Made by a program: the position numbers and the translations under genes
Notes under the pieces: model-generated
What the model saw: only the letters and a program-made list of their open reading frames with translations
What the model was told of the DNA's origin: nothing
The model's database searches: none
From: Triticum aestivum
Lineage: Eukaryota > Streptophyta > Magnoliopsida > Poales > Poaceae
NCBI RefSeq assembly: GCF_018294505.1
Contig: NC_057808.1
Span: 224,085,325-224,149,324, forward strand
Reading direction: 5' to 3'
Length of the DNA stretch: 64,000 nt
In this document: positions 23,202 to 33,774 of the stretch, one piece after another
How the letters are laid out: each line of letters begins with the position of its first letter
How positions within the stretch are numbered: position 1 is the stretch's first letter

Positions 23202-26195
23202 GAAGCTTATACCAAAACTTGTCCCAAATTGGACAATATTTTTACCAAAGTATGTTGGTGCCATGCGATGACACCATGCCAAGTTTCATGATTTTCAGAT
23301 GAGTTTTGAATTTACAGGAATTTTAAAACCAAATTTCTCAATGTTTCCAGCCGAGCCACGACGCCCAGATGTTTGAAATTCATTACCACTTCTTGCATGA
23401 GGCCTAAACATTAACCCAAGGGCACATATATAATTTTTCAATCCATTTTGGTGTACTGGAGCATGTGCATGTAGTTGAAATTTGAATTATGCGCATTAAA
23501 TGCCTAGAAACTCAATTAATGTATAAAAGAGGCCAAACGAACCCTGAATAATTTCCAAATTTTAACAGGACACTCCTATAGTTGCATGTCATTGCAGATA
23601 TATGTTCTAGCAATTTAGACACCGTCCGTTCCCACCATAACCCCATTTTTTCTTTCAAATCAAAATAAAAAAATTCAAGTACACCACAAACAGTATACTA
23701 GCAAGAATCGTGCGCGATGCATTATAAAATATCTTAGGGCACCCTCGTGTATGGCTTACACTGGAAGCTTTGTCGGCTACAGTCCATCGCACGTGCGTCA
23801 ACCACACTTGCGCGCTAGTTTTTCGCTTCACCGTACGAAAGTTTTCGGCAACCGCGGAAATATCTAGCTCCCCGCCCCTCCACTGACCAAAAGCCACATT
23901 TCCACCGTTTTCTCCTTCCTTTCCAAGTTCAAACCTTTACTGCTTGCTTGCAGCGCCGCCTCCTTGCCGGCGATGCTCCTTCCTACTGTGCAGCATTGTC
24001 GATATAGTCAGGTAATCCACACCCCACCCCCATCATCCTCCTTCTCCATCCCACATGCCCTGACCGCTGGCGTGAAAAGTTCCACCCAAATCACTGCCCC
24101 ATCCTTCAAATAAGCGCCACCCATAGTCATTTTGCACGCAGTATAGCCAAGAGATCAAGGAGGATCTGGCAGCGGAGAGGTAAATCGCGGCCGCACGTGC
24201 GGTTGAGGACGCGATGGCTGTCATGCGTGCCGACCGCCAGATCTTGGAGGAGCACCTCACCGTCGAGGCCACCATCGACGTCTCGCAGGCGGACGCAGTC
24301 ACATGGTTGGCTACTTTAAACGGTAGTTCGTGGTGTTTTCTCGTGGCCGCCGCCGATGCCTTCTAGTGAATTGTCCTCTATAATGTTAATATGCAATCTG
24401 ATCTGTGATGTTCAGCTACCAGTTTGGTTCAATAATTGTTATATTTCCTAGTGGTTCTTAAGCATGCTTAGTTTGATTAACTGTGTGATCTTCTAGTATA
24501 TGTTCTATTATGCAATGTGGTGCTCAGTTCACTATTTGGTTCATTTGTTGTGTTGTCCAGTTAACAGTTTGGTTCAATTCTACAATGTGATATTTATTTG
24601 TTGTGGGTACAATTTTGTATTGTTATGCATGTGAGAAATAAATCAAACTTGGATGTACTAAATACATAAGAAACATATACAATTGCTATGTTTCCAAGTT
24701 GCTTAGCATGCTTGGTTTGGTTAACTGGCTTTTCCATGCGGCTTGAATTAATCTGTTGGATCTGCAATTTGTTTATCTTCATTAACATATTCTATTGATA
24801 GTATGCCAACTCTCACTTAACGTGATCAATATCTGCCTTATAAGTGTTGGAGGGAAACAGTGGGAGGCACTGAGGTTTACTAATGAGGTTTGCACATGCA
24901 TGGTCCTTTGGCTAATAGCACATTATTGTGCAATTGCACAAACCATTCTAATATTTAGGTTTTTAACAATTTGGTCTTGCATATGTAGGTCCTGTTGTCA
25001 GAGGTTTAGACCCACTGTTTGACCCATTTTGCATATAGGGAAATGAGATGATCATGAATTCAGTCAAGTTAAGAAACTCAGAAATATTATTAGGATAAAG
25101 AAACTAGCGACGAATAACAGCAATATCTTTGTTTGCACAATGAAGAAGACATCAGTCAACTATAGGATGGTACTAACTCTTTTACCTTATTTTTTTCCTA
25201 CGCGCCATTTCAAAATTTAGAACAGATATTTATGCACATCTTTGTTTCCAGTCCTTTCCAAAGCAGTTCACCGATGATTACCTCTAAAACCACCTGCATG
25301 GTCAAGAGGAGAGGAAGGTATTCATTCAACACCCACGGTACAATATTTAAGTCTTCCTCAATAGGATGAAGGTTGGACGGGCAATTATTCACAGCCACTG
25401 GCCTAAAGTTGCAAGGACATTAAACATCACTGAAGGCCCAATATTCGCCTTTCGCTTCAGCAGTTTTCTAGTTGAGATTCATCTGTCTATCTATCGTGTA
25501 TGATGCTACTTTCTAAAGGTTTTAGATGTTGCATGTGAAACTTGGTGTTGTTGTGTAATGGCGTAGCTAGCAACATGCCTATATGGTGTAAGTGAGTGCT
25601 GAAGCTATCTGATGTTGTACTTTGATGTAATTCAATTATGAAATCATGGTTGTCGTAATACGAATATGAAATATATGGTGTGTTTGATATAAAATGTCAA
25701 TTTGGTTACTAAATGGATTATCAATAATAGGCCAATTAGCCTGCTTATTAGGTTTTTCTATTGCAGACGATCTCTCAGACAACACCGTGGGCGATGAACT
25801 CAAACAACCCACGCAATTTCTAGAAAGTAGCCGTGTAGGATCAATGAACAATCACACACGACTTTGCCCGACAAATGTTTGTGTTAGGCCACCTCGCACA
25901 AACGTTTCCACATAAAAATTGTGTGTGATGTACATACTAACAGAAACGTTTGTTTGAGATACGCTGTGTGGGATGTACATATGAATAAAAACAATTGAGC
26001 CTGTATAATTGTCTGCGATGGCTCGCCCGATTGCACAGAGCTCTTTTTGCCCCGCATGTGTGACCGGAGGACCTATCGCCGACGGTTTCTGAGTCGTGTT
26101 GGAAGGACGCCCCCACAGGCAAGGCGACGGTTTAAAACTCTGATGTGGAAAGGCGGTAAAAATCATTTGTATAGGACGTCTTTGTAGCAGTAATT
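23202..26195. other. Unclassified region, possibly a non-autonomous CACTA-type element
   Basis: No LTR features. The right part (about 25760-26190) repeats GTGTG(G/T)GATGTACATA and AAACGTTTGT motifs in a way reminiscent of CACTA subterminal repeats, and reads CTTTGTAGCAGTAATT near the end. I cannot find an exact CACTA terminus or a matching left end. A short GC-rich, exon-like segment (about 24140-24310) encodes Glu/Asp/Ala-rich peptides in a background of introns or non-coding DNA. It could be captured gene sequence, but I cannot name it. Confidence 0.3.
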
Positions 26196-26838
26196 GTTTC
26201 ATACTTGTCTACTCTTCTCATTCACATTCTTCATCCATGCACGTACCTAGGACCATGAAGAGCGAGCCACAAAGAGGCTAAGGGTAGGGAGACTGTGATG
26301 TGTTATTCTGAACATCAGTGACAGAAAGGTTTAGTATAGTAACACAGATCCTATCTCTAGGGATTCAGGAGGTGTAGTCATTAAATATCCTATGCTTTTG
26401 TCTGATTATTGCTATCTTAATTACCAGGGCAGCCCCATCCGACGGATAGGGCCTTCGGTTGGACAACCGACTCTTGATGCAAGATGTGTGCCAGTTAAGA
26501 CGTAATTTGGGCAAATCCTTCACTTCGATACGTAGCAAGCACATCTCAATGGATGACTTGTAGGGCACAAATTAAGATCATAATGATACCGATGCAAATA
26601 TATGGTTGTAAGCATAAGTCCTCATACACATGCCTATTTTTATTATAAGTGTTTCTAGTGTCTAACTTGATTCTGATCCGGTCAAAAGATGGAATTTAAT
26701 TCTCTTGTAAAATCTTGTTAGAAACCCTTGACTTAAAGGGTACCATCCTCTCGTGGGTTCGATAACTCAAGGTCACTTCTGAGGAAAAGGTGAGAATTCT
26801 TTCTGCTCCCTTACCAGATCAGTAAAGGGACTAATCAA
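26196..26838. other. Stretch with no recognisable feature
   Basis: Mixed-composition DNA of about 640 bases between the possible CACTA-like region and the minisatellite. I see no ORF with support, no terminal repeats and no RNA gene. Confidence 0.4.
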
Positions 26839-27975
26839 CGAGAGTATGCACCTTCGTGGCCGCGCGTGTCCAGCTATGCCGATGAGGGTGTGCAACTCTA
26901 TAGTCGTGTGTGTGCGACCATACGAATGAGTGTGCAAAGCCGCTACCACGCGTGTGCGACTATGCCGACAAGAGTATGCACCACCGCGGACGTGCGTGAA
27001 CTACTACGCCAATGAGAATGCAATTCCGTGGTCCTGTGTGTGCAATTATGCTGCTACGCTTGTACAACTCCGTTGCCATGCGTGTGTCGACGAGAGTGTG
27101 CAACTCCTGTAGCCACTGAGAGTGGACACTATACTGACGAGAGTGTGCAACTACGCGGTTGTGTGTGTGCGACTATGCAAGCGAGAGTGTGCAACTCCGC
27201 TGTCACGTGTGTGCGACTATGCAGACGGAACTATGCAACTCCTTGTCGTGCGTGACTACTACGCCGACAAGAGTGTGCAACTCCGTGGTCATGCGTGTGC
27301 GACTATGCCGCCGCGCGTGTACAACTCTCGTAGTCGTGCGTGAGCTACTATGCCAACGAGTGTGTGCACCTCCACGACTACGTGTGTGCGACTGTACCGA
27401 TAGGAGTGTGCAACTCCATGGTTGTGCATGTTTGACTATGCCTACTGGGGTGTGCAATTCCACGGCCGTGCATGAGCTACTACGCCAACTAGAGTGTGTG
27501 GTTCTATGGTCCTGTGTGCGACTATGCAATCTCGAGTTGTGCGTGAAGTACTATGTTGATGAGAGTGTGCAACTCTCGCAGCCAACAGCCAACGAAAGTG
27601 GACATTTATGCTGATGACAGTGTGCAACTCCATGGCCGTCCATGTGCAACTAAGTGGGTGAAGGTGTGCAACTCCGCTGCGTGCCATGTGCAACTAAGTG
27701 GGTGAAGGTGTGCAACTCCGCTGCCACGCGTGTGCGACTATACCGACGAGCTGTCGCCGTGCGTGTGCTACTACGCCGGCAAGAGTGTGCACCTCCATGA
27801 TCGTGTGTGCGCAATGATGCCCTCGCGCGTGTGCAACTTTCACAGCCGTGCGTGAGCTACAATGTTGCGGCTGCATGAGCTACAATGCTGACGAGAATGT
27901 GCATCTTCACGGCCTCGTGTGTGTGACTATGACGATGAAAGTGTGCAACTCTGTGGTCGTGCGTGTGTGACATGC
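26839..27975. repeat. 44-bp degenerate minisatellite, about 25 copies
   Basis: The unit is close to GTGCAACTCCGTGGTCGTGC followed by GTGTGCGACTATGCCGACGAGA. Consecutive GTGCAACT motifs recur at about 44-base spacing (for example near 27145, 27189 and 27233). Because 44 is not a multiple of three, every frame carries similar Cys-rich peptides; these are repeat translations, not proteins. Copies differ by many substitutions, so the array is old, and short deletions shift some units. Confidence 0.88.
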
Positions 27976-27984
27976 TTTCACTTT

Positions 27985-28765
27985 GCCAGTAGTAGTTGGT
28001 CGAGCTTACAACGTCGCGCGTCTAGCTATACTTTAGTAAGCAATGCGAGCGCGAGACATCATCTAACCATATTAGTATTCTCGTGTTTTGCAATTTTCTA
28101 AGGGTCATATCCAACTGAGAACTACTATGTGTGCAACTACAACTACTACGGATTCCAACAAAAAATATGACTAACAAAAATAGATCAAAGCAAAAACATT
28201 CATCCATAAAAGGATACCACAGTGACATAAAATCTTTAGAACTTCAATTTTTCACAGCATTACATCACTACCAAAACAACCTTATTAGATTAGTTTCATC
28301 TAAAGAACATTTTCAGTTCAATTGTTTCTTACTTGTTCCGATGTAACCCAATGAATGTTACTGTAGTCAAATCAATAGTCAGGGTAAGATAAACACTACC
28401 AAAATGGAGGACAAAATTATAGGACTAATATGTGTGTCACCATTGGTCTAATTAAGCGTCAAAAGAGAAAACAAATCCAAAGCAACATGCCGGCACAAGT
28501 TGTTCTATAACGAGTGCTCAAATCTGAATTGCAAATTAGCCAGATAATAATTTGGCCAGAATTGGTCGAGCTCAGAACGTCGCCCATCTAGCTATTCTTG
28601 AATAAGCAATGCGAACGCAAGACATCATCCAACTATCTTAGTAGTGTTGTGTTGTGCAACTTTCTAATGGTCGTATCCAACAACTACTATGTGTGCAACT
28701 ACAACTACTGCGGATGCCAACAAAAATGTGACTAGCAAAAATAAATCAACTTAAACAAAAACATC
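27985..28765. repeat. Duplicated ~200-bp block, offset ~570 bp
   Basis: The block at about 27993-28195 (TTGGTCGAGCTTACAACGTCG through AACAAAAATAGATCAA) recurs diverged at about 28563-28755 (TTGGTCGAGCTCAGAACGTCG through GCAAAAATAAATCAA). A third partial copy follows near 28763-28812. The block contains GTGTGCAACTACAACTACT, related to the adjacent minisatellite unit. The intervening DNA (28196-28560) is AT-rich with nothing recognised. Confidence 0.8.
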
Positions 28766-28812
28766 ATCTAGCCAAATTAGTATCGCCGTGTTATGCAACT
28801 TCCCAGTTATCG

Positions 28813-29126
28813 TATACAATCTGGGCTATTGCCAAGGCCAACTTGGTATAATTGTGTTGTACCGAAGCCCTCCCACCTTGCCCCTTGCCCTAAACCAAAC
28901 TCCCGTGTTTTGCAAGCCTTAATGTGCTGTAGGCAGTCCCCGTTATGCATATGCGTGGTGACATTTGTTGCTGTACAATGTAGTAAAACAAGATCATTTG
29001 CTGCCAATAAATCAACAAGAAAACATCCATGGCGTGCAATCCTGAATTTGTTCAAGTTGCCACTGTTAGTAAGGAGTAATAAGCCAAGTACTTAAGAGAA
29101 TCCAGCACTGCATATGTTTATCTTAC
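28813..29126. other. No supported feature
   Basis: About 300 bases next to the kinase fragment. Reading frames exist on both strands but none shows a family signature. It could include intronic DNA of the same captured kinase gene. Confidence 0.3.
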
Positions 29127-29352
29127 TAGTTGAATTTGGGAGGACTCTGATTGGAGTGTCCACAGTATGCTTCATCATGCTACCAAATTCAGCAATCTTG
29201 ATGTGTCCATCAGAAGTAAGGGGTAAATTTTCTGGCTGAAAGATGAAACAATGTGAATAAGTCATTGTTGCTGATGGCATTAACTCAAAGGAAAACATGA
29301 ACTCCACTACAATTTACGCACCTTCACATCCCGATGAGTTAGGCCAAGGCTC
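29127..29352 (-). pseudogene. PDK1-like protein kinase gene fragment (catalytic loop and DFG region)
   Basis: Two exon pieces on the minus strand. The first (about 29352-29323) encodes LGLTHRDVK, the HRD catalytic-loop motif, and ends at a GTGCGT donor. The second (29235-29127) follows a TTTCAG acceptor and encodes PENLPLTSDGHIKIAEFGS, then a stretch ending VLPNST before a GTAAGA donor. The intron falls exactly between Lys and Pro of the kinase D-x-K-P-E-N motif. The text after the DFG equivalent resembles plant 3-phosphoinositide-dependent kinase 1. The metal-binding DFG reads EFG here, and no N-lobe, activation-loop end or PH domain was found nearby, so this is a non-functional fragment, probably carried in by a transposon or left after deletion. 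Confidence 0.75.
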
Positions 29353-29498
29353 AATCAGAGACGGATGCTTCAAGAACAAAAGACCCAAAAAAATCCAGTG
29401 TAATCTATGAGATGGTAATCAGATCCAATGCTAGACCTATGATTTTTTCATCACCGAGCATGCAGACGGGAGGGAATCGGCTCAATCAGAGACGGATG
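29348..29498. repeat. 20-bp exact direct repeat bordering the kinase fragment
   Basis: GGCTCAATCAGAGACGGATG occurs at 29348-29367 and again at 29479-29498. The first copy overlaps the end of the recognisable kinase exon. A short exact repeat at such a breakpoint is typical of filler DNA made during end-joining repair. Confidence 0.9.
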
Positions 29499-30111
29499 GG
29501 AAGGAGCTCGGCCAGCCTCGAGCGTGAGGAAGGAGAGGGCGGCTGCATCTCGCCGAGGATGATGGGCACACCCCGCCGATGCAGAGGCCGCATCTCGTCG
29601 ACGACGGCAGGGAACGGCGACGATGGGGCTGGATCCGGTAGGGGAGGGAGCAGCGGGACGGTTGGGGAGGACGTTGTGGTGGACTGGGATGGTGGTGGTG
29701 CGGCCTAGCCAACCATCGTCGTCGTGGCGCGGCGAGGACCTCGGGGCAGAGGCACGCAGGGTGGTCCTCCCCTTCGCCGATCCGCCGGTGGAGCATGGTG
29801 GCCGGCTAGTTGGGGGCTTCTGGCGGCCAGCTGGTTGTGGCTCCTGGTGGTCGGCGTTGAGGGAAGAGGCCAGTAAGAGCATCACTGGTAGTACCCTCAA
29901 ACCTTTAAACCCTCAGAAATAACCCTTTTTTTCGGGTTGGAAAAAAAAACACAAAGACTAGAATCCTAAACTCTCGAACCCTAAAAAAAAGTAAGGGTCC
30001 AATCCTCAAACCCAATTCCAACATGTAGAAGTGAGGGTTGGAGAGGTGCACTCAACCCAACCCGCACTCCTCTTCCCACGTCGCGCGGGAGGGGAAAAAT
30101 CTCGTCCCTAA

Positions 30112-31818
30112 CCTCCCGCCTCCTCCCTCCCCCTCCCAAGCCGTCAGCCGCCGCCCACCTCCGTCCTCGCGCCCGCCCCCTCCCTTGCCCCGCCCGTCGC
30201 CCCGCCCCCAATCGCCGCCTTCGCGACGCCCGCGTCGGCCCAGCAGTCGGCCGTCCCGAGCCAGGCGCAGGTCGCGTCGGTGGTCGCCGCCACCCACGTC
30301 GGCGGCGCCAAGCGGTGGCGTGCTGGCCAGCACGTCGTCCCTCCGCAGCCCGCAGTCGCCCTGGCCCCCGCCTCCTCCCTCGCCCCGCTTGATCTCACCC
30401 TGCCGCAGCCGCCCACCACCAATCGCAGTCGGAAGAAGTCGTCGGTTGGGCCGAAGGGTGCTGCGGTCGCCAAGCTCGCCGCGGGAAGGACCCCGGTCGT
30501 GAAGAGGACCACCTCCCGGACGAAGACCGCACCCGCGCCCCCAATCGCCAACCCTCCGCCCGTCGAGCACGAGGTGCTCGACGGTATGCCCGCAAGGACG
30601 ACGTCGTTCATGGGACTTCTCCAAGGCGCGGAGGTGGACCTCAGGGCTCCTCCTCTCGAACCCTTTGGGTTTGGTGATGACTTGGAGGAAGAGGGTGATG
30701 AGGAGGAGGAATGGGAAGATGAGGAGGAGGTGACCGAGGTAGAGGAGGAGGCGTTCGCCGCCGTTGCCCGCCCCGCCGTGCGCTCGACAAACTATATCGA
30801 GGCCGAAGATATTCTCTTGGTTCGTGCTTGGGCACATGTGGGGATGGATGCAAGCACCGGTACCGATCAAACCGGTAAACGCTATTGGCAACGCATAGAG
30901 GACACCTATTGCAAGATCAAGCCGAAGACCGGTGGGTACATCTCTCGTACATACCGGTCGCTTCAAGGCCGGTCGGAGTTGATGAAGCCCCAATGTTCTC
31001 GTTGGAGTGCGGCAATGGACCAAGTGAAGGATGCACCGCCTAGTGGAACCGTGGAGAGTGACTATGTGAGTACATGTGTGTGTTTTCACATCTTTTTTGA
31101 TGCTCTTACAGCTATTGTTAGGTTCTTATGTGTGTTTACTATGCTATTGGTGGGTTTGTAGGAGGCAATTTCCGGCTTGAGGTACAAGGAGATGGCCGCT
31201 TCCAAGGGCAAAGCATTCTCATTTAAGCATGTTTGGGCAATTCTTCAAACTTTTGACAAGTGGAAGTTGAGGGATCAAGAGACTGCACCCAAGAAGGCTG
31301 CAATGCTTAGGATAGATGATAGTGATGAGGAGGAAAGGAACTTGTGCAAGCCCGAGGGAACCAAGAAGGATAAGCTAAGGAAGAAGATGGAAGTAGAAGC
31401 GTCAAACATAGGGGAGAAGATGGAGCATATGATGAAGTCAAGGGAGACATTGACAATGAAGACATTGGAGACAAAGCTTCTTATCACCGAGAAGAAGAAA
31501 GAGGTGAAGCTTGCAAAAGTTGAAGCAAGGCGTGAAGAAGCCAAGCGCAAGGCCGACTTGGAGGAGAGGATGATCAAGGTTAAAGAAGCAGAGGCATGAA
31601 AAGAACTCATGGTGGAAGAGAAGGAGCACATGATGATGTCCAAGAAGGACATGGATGAAGACCAATTGATGTGGTGGAGGGACTACAAAGAGGACATCGC
31701 GGAGAGGAAGAGGATATTCCGTGGTGCGTCCTCTACTCTTCAAGGTGACATTCCGATGAGTGGTGGTGGCGATGGGGGTGTGGAGGGCTCCACCACCGGC
31801 GCCTATGGAGGTGCTTGA
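30112..31818 (+). pseudogene. Harbinger ORF1-type Myb/SANT-like, NAM-associated C-terminal protein, disrupted
   Basis: Two exons, 30112-31065 and 31162-31818, joined by a GTGAGT...TGTAG intron in phase 0. Exon 1 has a Pro/Ala-rich N-terminus, a strongly acidic run (about 30680-30750), then a trihelix/SANT-like region (EDILLVRAWAHVGMD, then GKRYWQRIEDTY). Exon 2 gives the Lys/Glu-rich helical C-terminus found in plant proteins labelled NAM-associated, with FSFKHVWAIL near its start. Such proteins are the DNA-binding partner of the Harbinger transposase. Defects: no ATG in the open frame between the stop at 30109 and the conserved part, and an in-frame TGA at 31597-31599, after which the frame stays open to 31818. 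It would lose roughly the last 70 residues. Confidence 0.75.
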
Positions 31819-32004
31819 TGGACGTGGAAGTGGTCTAGGAGATGGTACCGATGAGAGAGGGAAGATGATGATTTTGTGATGTAAACTATTAAACCATGCA
31901 TCAATGATTTTCATTTCCTAGTTTGTTTCAAGGTTGATTGTGTTTTTCTAGTGAAAATTGTGATATGTCAAATGACAATTTTAAGGGTTGGGGTTGCGGC
32001 AAAT

Positions 32005-32074
32005 ACTAGAACCCTCAAACTCAACCCTTATAACGGAATATTCCGTTATAAGGGTTGAGTTTGAGGGTTCTAGT
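32005..32074. repeat. Perfect 70-bp palindrome
   Basis: The 35 bases 32005-32039 are the exact reverse complement of 32040-32074, with no spacer (centre GGAAT/ATTCC). It lies about 100 bases inside the right end of the Harbinger element and is built from the CTCAAACTCAACCC-type sequence of its subterminal region. DNA of this kind can extrude as a cruciform and is usually unstable. Confidence 0.97.
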
Positions 32075-32354
32075 CTTTGCCCCTGTTTTTCAACCTTAAA
32101 AGTGCCAAAAAAATGCCAATTCTCAACCCTTAAACTGGTTTGAGGGTTTGAGGGTACTACTAGTGATGCTCTAAGGCAGTGAGCCCCCTCCGATCCAGAT
32201 CCGTGAGGGATAGAGAAAGAAAGAGGTTGTCGGTCGGGTGGGTTGCCGCCTGCCGTCCAGGTGGCACCTGAAGTGGGACGCACGCGCGCGATAGAAATCG
32301 TGCGGCTCCCGGCCGGCCGCTCGACCGCGTGAAAACGTGCGCGCGCACGATTAA

Positions 32355-32627
32355 GGTTAGTCATAGTGGGGAGTAACTTAGACTAATAACATGCATATGT
32401 TACTAGTCTATGTTACTACCTCCATACTGGATAGTGTCATAGATGTGGTAACATAGGGAGCTTCATTTATTACTTTATAGACTCATTTTACATTGGAAAC
32501 CGTCATGTGATGGTAACCTATTATGTTACTCCATTTGCATCTCTCCTTATTAATTACTCGCCACATCATATTTCTTGCCTATGTGACATGCATGTTACTA
32601 CCTATACTATTCCCACTATGAGCAGCC
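32355..32627. mobile_element. Tourist-like (PIF/Harbinger-derived) MITE
   Basis: A 273-bp element with inverted ends GGTTAGTCATAGTGGGGAGT and the complement of GGCTGCTCATAGTGGGAATA, flanked by TAA on both sides (32352-32354 and 32628-32630). The interior repeats ATGTTACTA(C/G)T motifs. No coding capacity. It sits only 180 bases from the Harbinger element. Confidence 0.88.
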
Positions 32628-32630
32628 TAA

Positions 32631-33250
32631 GTACTTAGGTTTCCTTATATGTACGGGTTGTCTGGCACCTAAACATGACCCTCCATTTCCCTTCTATATG
32701 TCCGGATTATCCAGCACGTGGACACGTCCATCACGTCAGCCCAAATCCCAACCAACCCACCTTGGCCCTACCTACAGCCACAAATTCTGGTTTTTTTTTT
32801 CCTCTCTCTCGTTTTGAACGAGGATAGAGCACAAGGCCATAGTCCGTGACCTAGCGTCCCTGCTCACGTTCAACGCTCCCTCCGCCGCTCGCAGCCCTGC
32901 CCCTGAATCTCGCGCTACGACTGACGGTCTGACGCCGTCCCCTGCTGAAGGTAACGACCGGCGACCGCATGCTGGTTGGCCGCAGCCCTGCCACGTGCAT
33001 TCTAGTTCATGCAGCCAACGAGTGTGCCGGTTCTTGTGGCATCTATAAAGAAAGTGATCTAAATGCTTTTATATTTTTTTACAGAGGTTATAGAGGAGTA
33101 CTTGATGAAATGTCTAATCACGATCTGAACATTTTGAGGGGTGTAATTGCATACCCGGGCATATAGGTGGTCAAAGCAGACACACCCAAACCCCGTCCGA
33201 ACATATAAGGGATCGAATTAGCCCATTGTGGTTGTAAATGCTCTTAGAGG
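32631..33250. other. Region upstream of the synergin gene 3' end, possible element remnant
   Basis: GC-rich sequence around 32870-33010 passes into AT-rich DNA. Near 33180-33247, CCGTCCGAACATATAAGGG and a terminal CCATTGTGGTTGTAAATGCTC, read in reverse, resemble the end of a Harbinger-type element (GAGCATTTACAACCACAATG). A matching left end was not found. No supported gene. Confidence 0.3.
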
Positions 33251-33774
33251 TGAAACCTGTGGGCTCGTGGCCGCCTGTCAAAATCAAAACATGATTTTGC
33301 CCTGAAAATATATATCAAAACATGATCTATAAATAAGTCTACAAATGGCAGGACCAAATCAATATAGCCTCCCCCTCAGTTTATACCAAAATTTGAAGTT
33401 GACAATCAGCAAGTTTGTGCCATCGCAGCGGATTCGGCTGCTTGTGCACTTGAACTGTTGCAGTGTACTCCAGCTTAAATACAATATACATGGTAACTGT
33501 AGAAAGATACCCGTCATCTACGGAAAGAATGGTGAAACATATTACTTGTACAAAAGAATGGCCTTTGACCAGTATTGGAACGTAGTCTCCATGGATTGAT
33601 CATCTAGAAGCAGCCGCCGTGTTGCACAGATCAACGAGATACTTTACACTATTGTTGTACTGCAAGGCAACCTCATGAATAAGTTTTGGTAAAGAGAGCT
33701 TGTGATGCTTCCACTGGATTTACTCACAAGTTTCATCCTCTAAGAAGAACATCGCGAATTTGTGGACAGGTTAC
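33251..33774 (-). other. Probable 3' UTR and downstream flank of the synergin-like gene
   Basis: This follows the stop codon (33775-33777) on the minus strand. It is unique-looking, moderately AT-rich DNA without repeats, and no further exon could be fitted. The poly(A) site cannot be located from sequence alone. Confidence 0.5.

Larger units (their letters stand above)
29877..32171 (+). mobile_element. PIF/Harbinger DNA transposon
   Basis: The ends are inverted repeats of about 26 bases: GAGCATCACTGGTAGTACCC from 29877 and the complement of GAGCATCACTAGTAGTACCC ending at 32171, with one mismatch in that stretch. Both sides carry TAA (29874-29876 and 32172-32174), the 3-bp duplication typical of PIF/Harbinger. 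It contains an ORF1-type gene but no DDE transposase (ORF2), so it is a non-autonomous 2.3-kb derivative. It split a GC-rich host segment that continues at 32175. Confidence 0.92.

Noticed and set aside
26140..26195. Possible CACTA terminus (CTTTGTAGCAGTAATT)
   Set aside because: The final pentamer is not TAGTG and no matching left terminus was found, so I kept it only as a low-confidence region.
26930..27614. Cys-rich open frames (many CVRLC/CNS motifs) that look like a secreted cysteine-rich protein
   Set aside because: They are translations of a 44-bp minisatellite; similar peptides appear in all frames because 44 is not a multiple of three, and there is no signal peptide or stable start.
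28807..29055. Minus-strand 82-codon ORF next to the kinase fragment
   Set aside because: No known motif and no splice signals linking it convincingly to the kinase exons; could be intron.
29451..29922. GC-rich ORFs on both strands right of the kinase fragment
   Set aside because: Low-complexity Arg/Pro/Ser or Gly translations without recognisable motifs; they may be old 5' exon or UTR sequence but cannot be supported as a gene.
30038..31089. Long minus-strand ORF (about 345 codons) opposite the Harbinger gene
   Set aside because: It mirrors the G+C-rich, acidic coding exon of the plus-strand ORF1-type gene and has no motif of its own.
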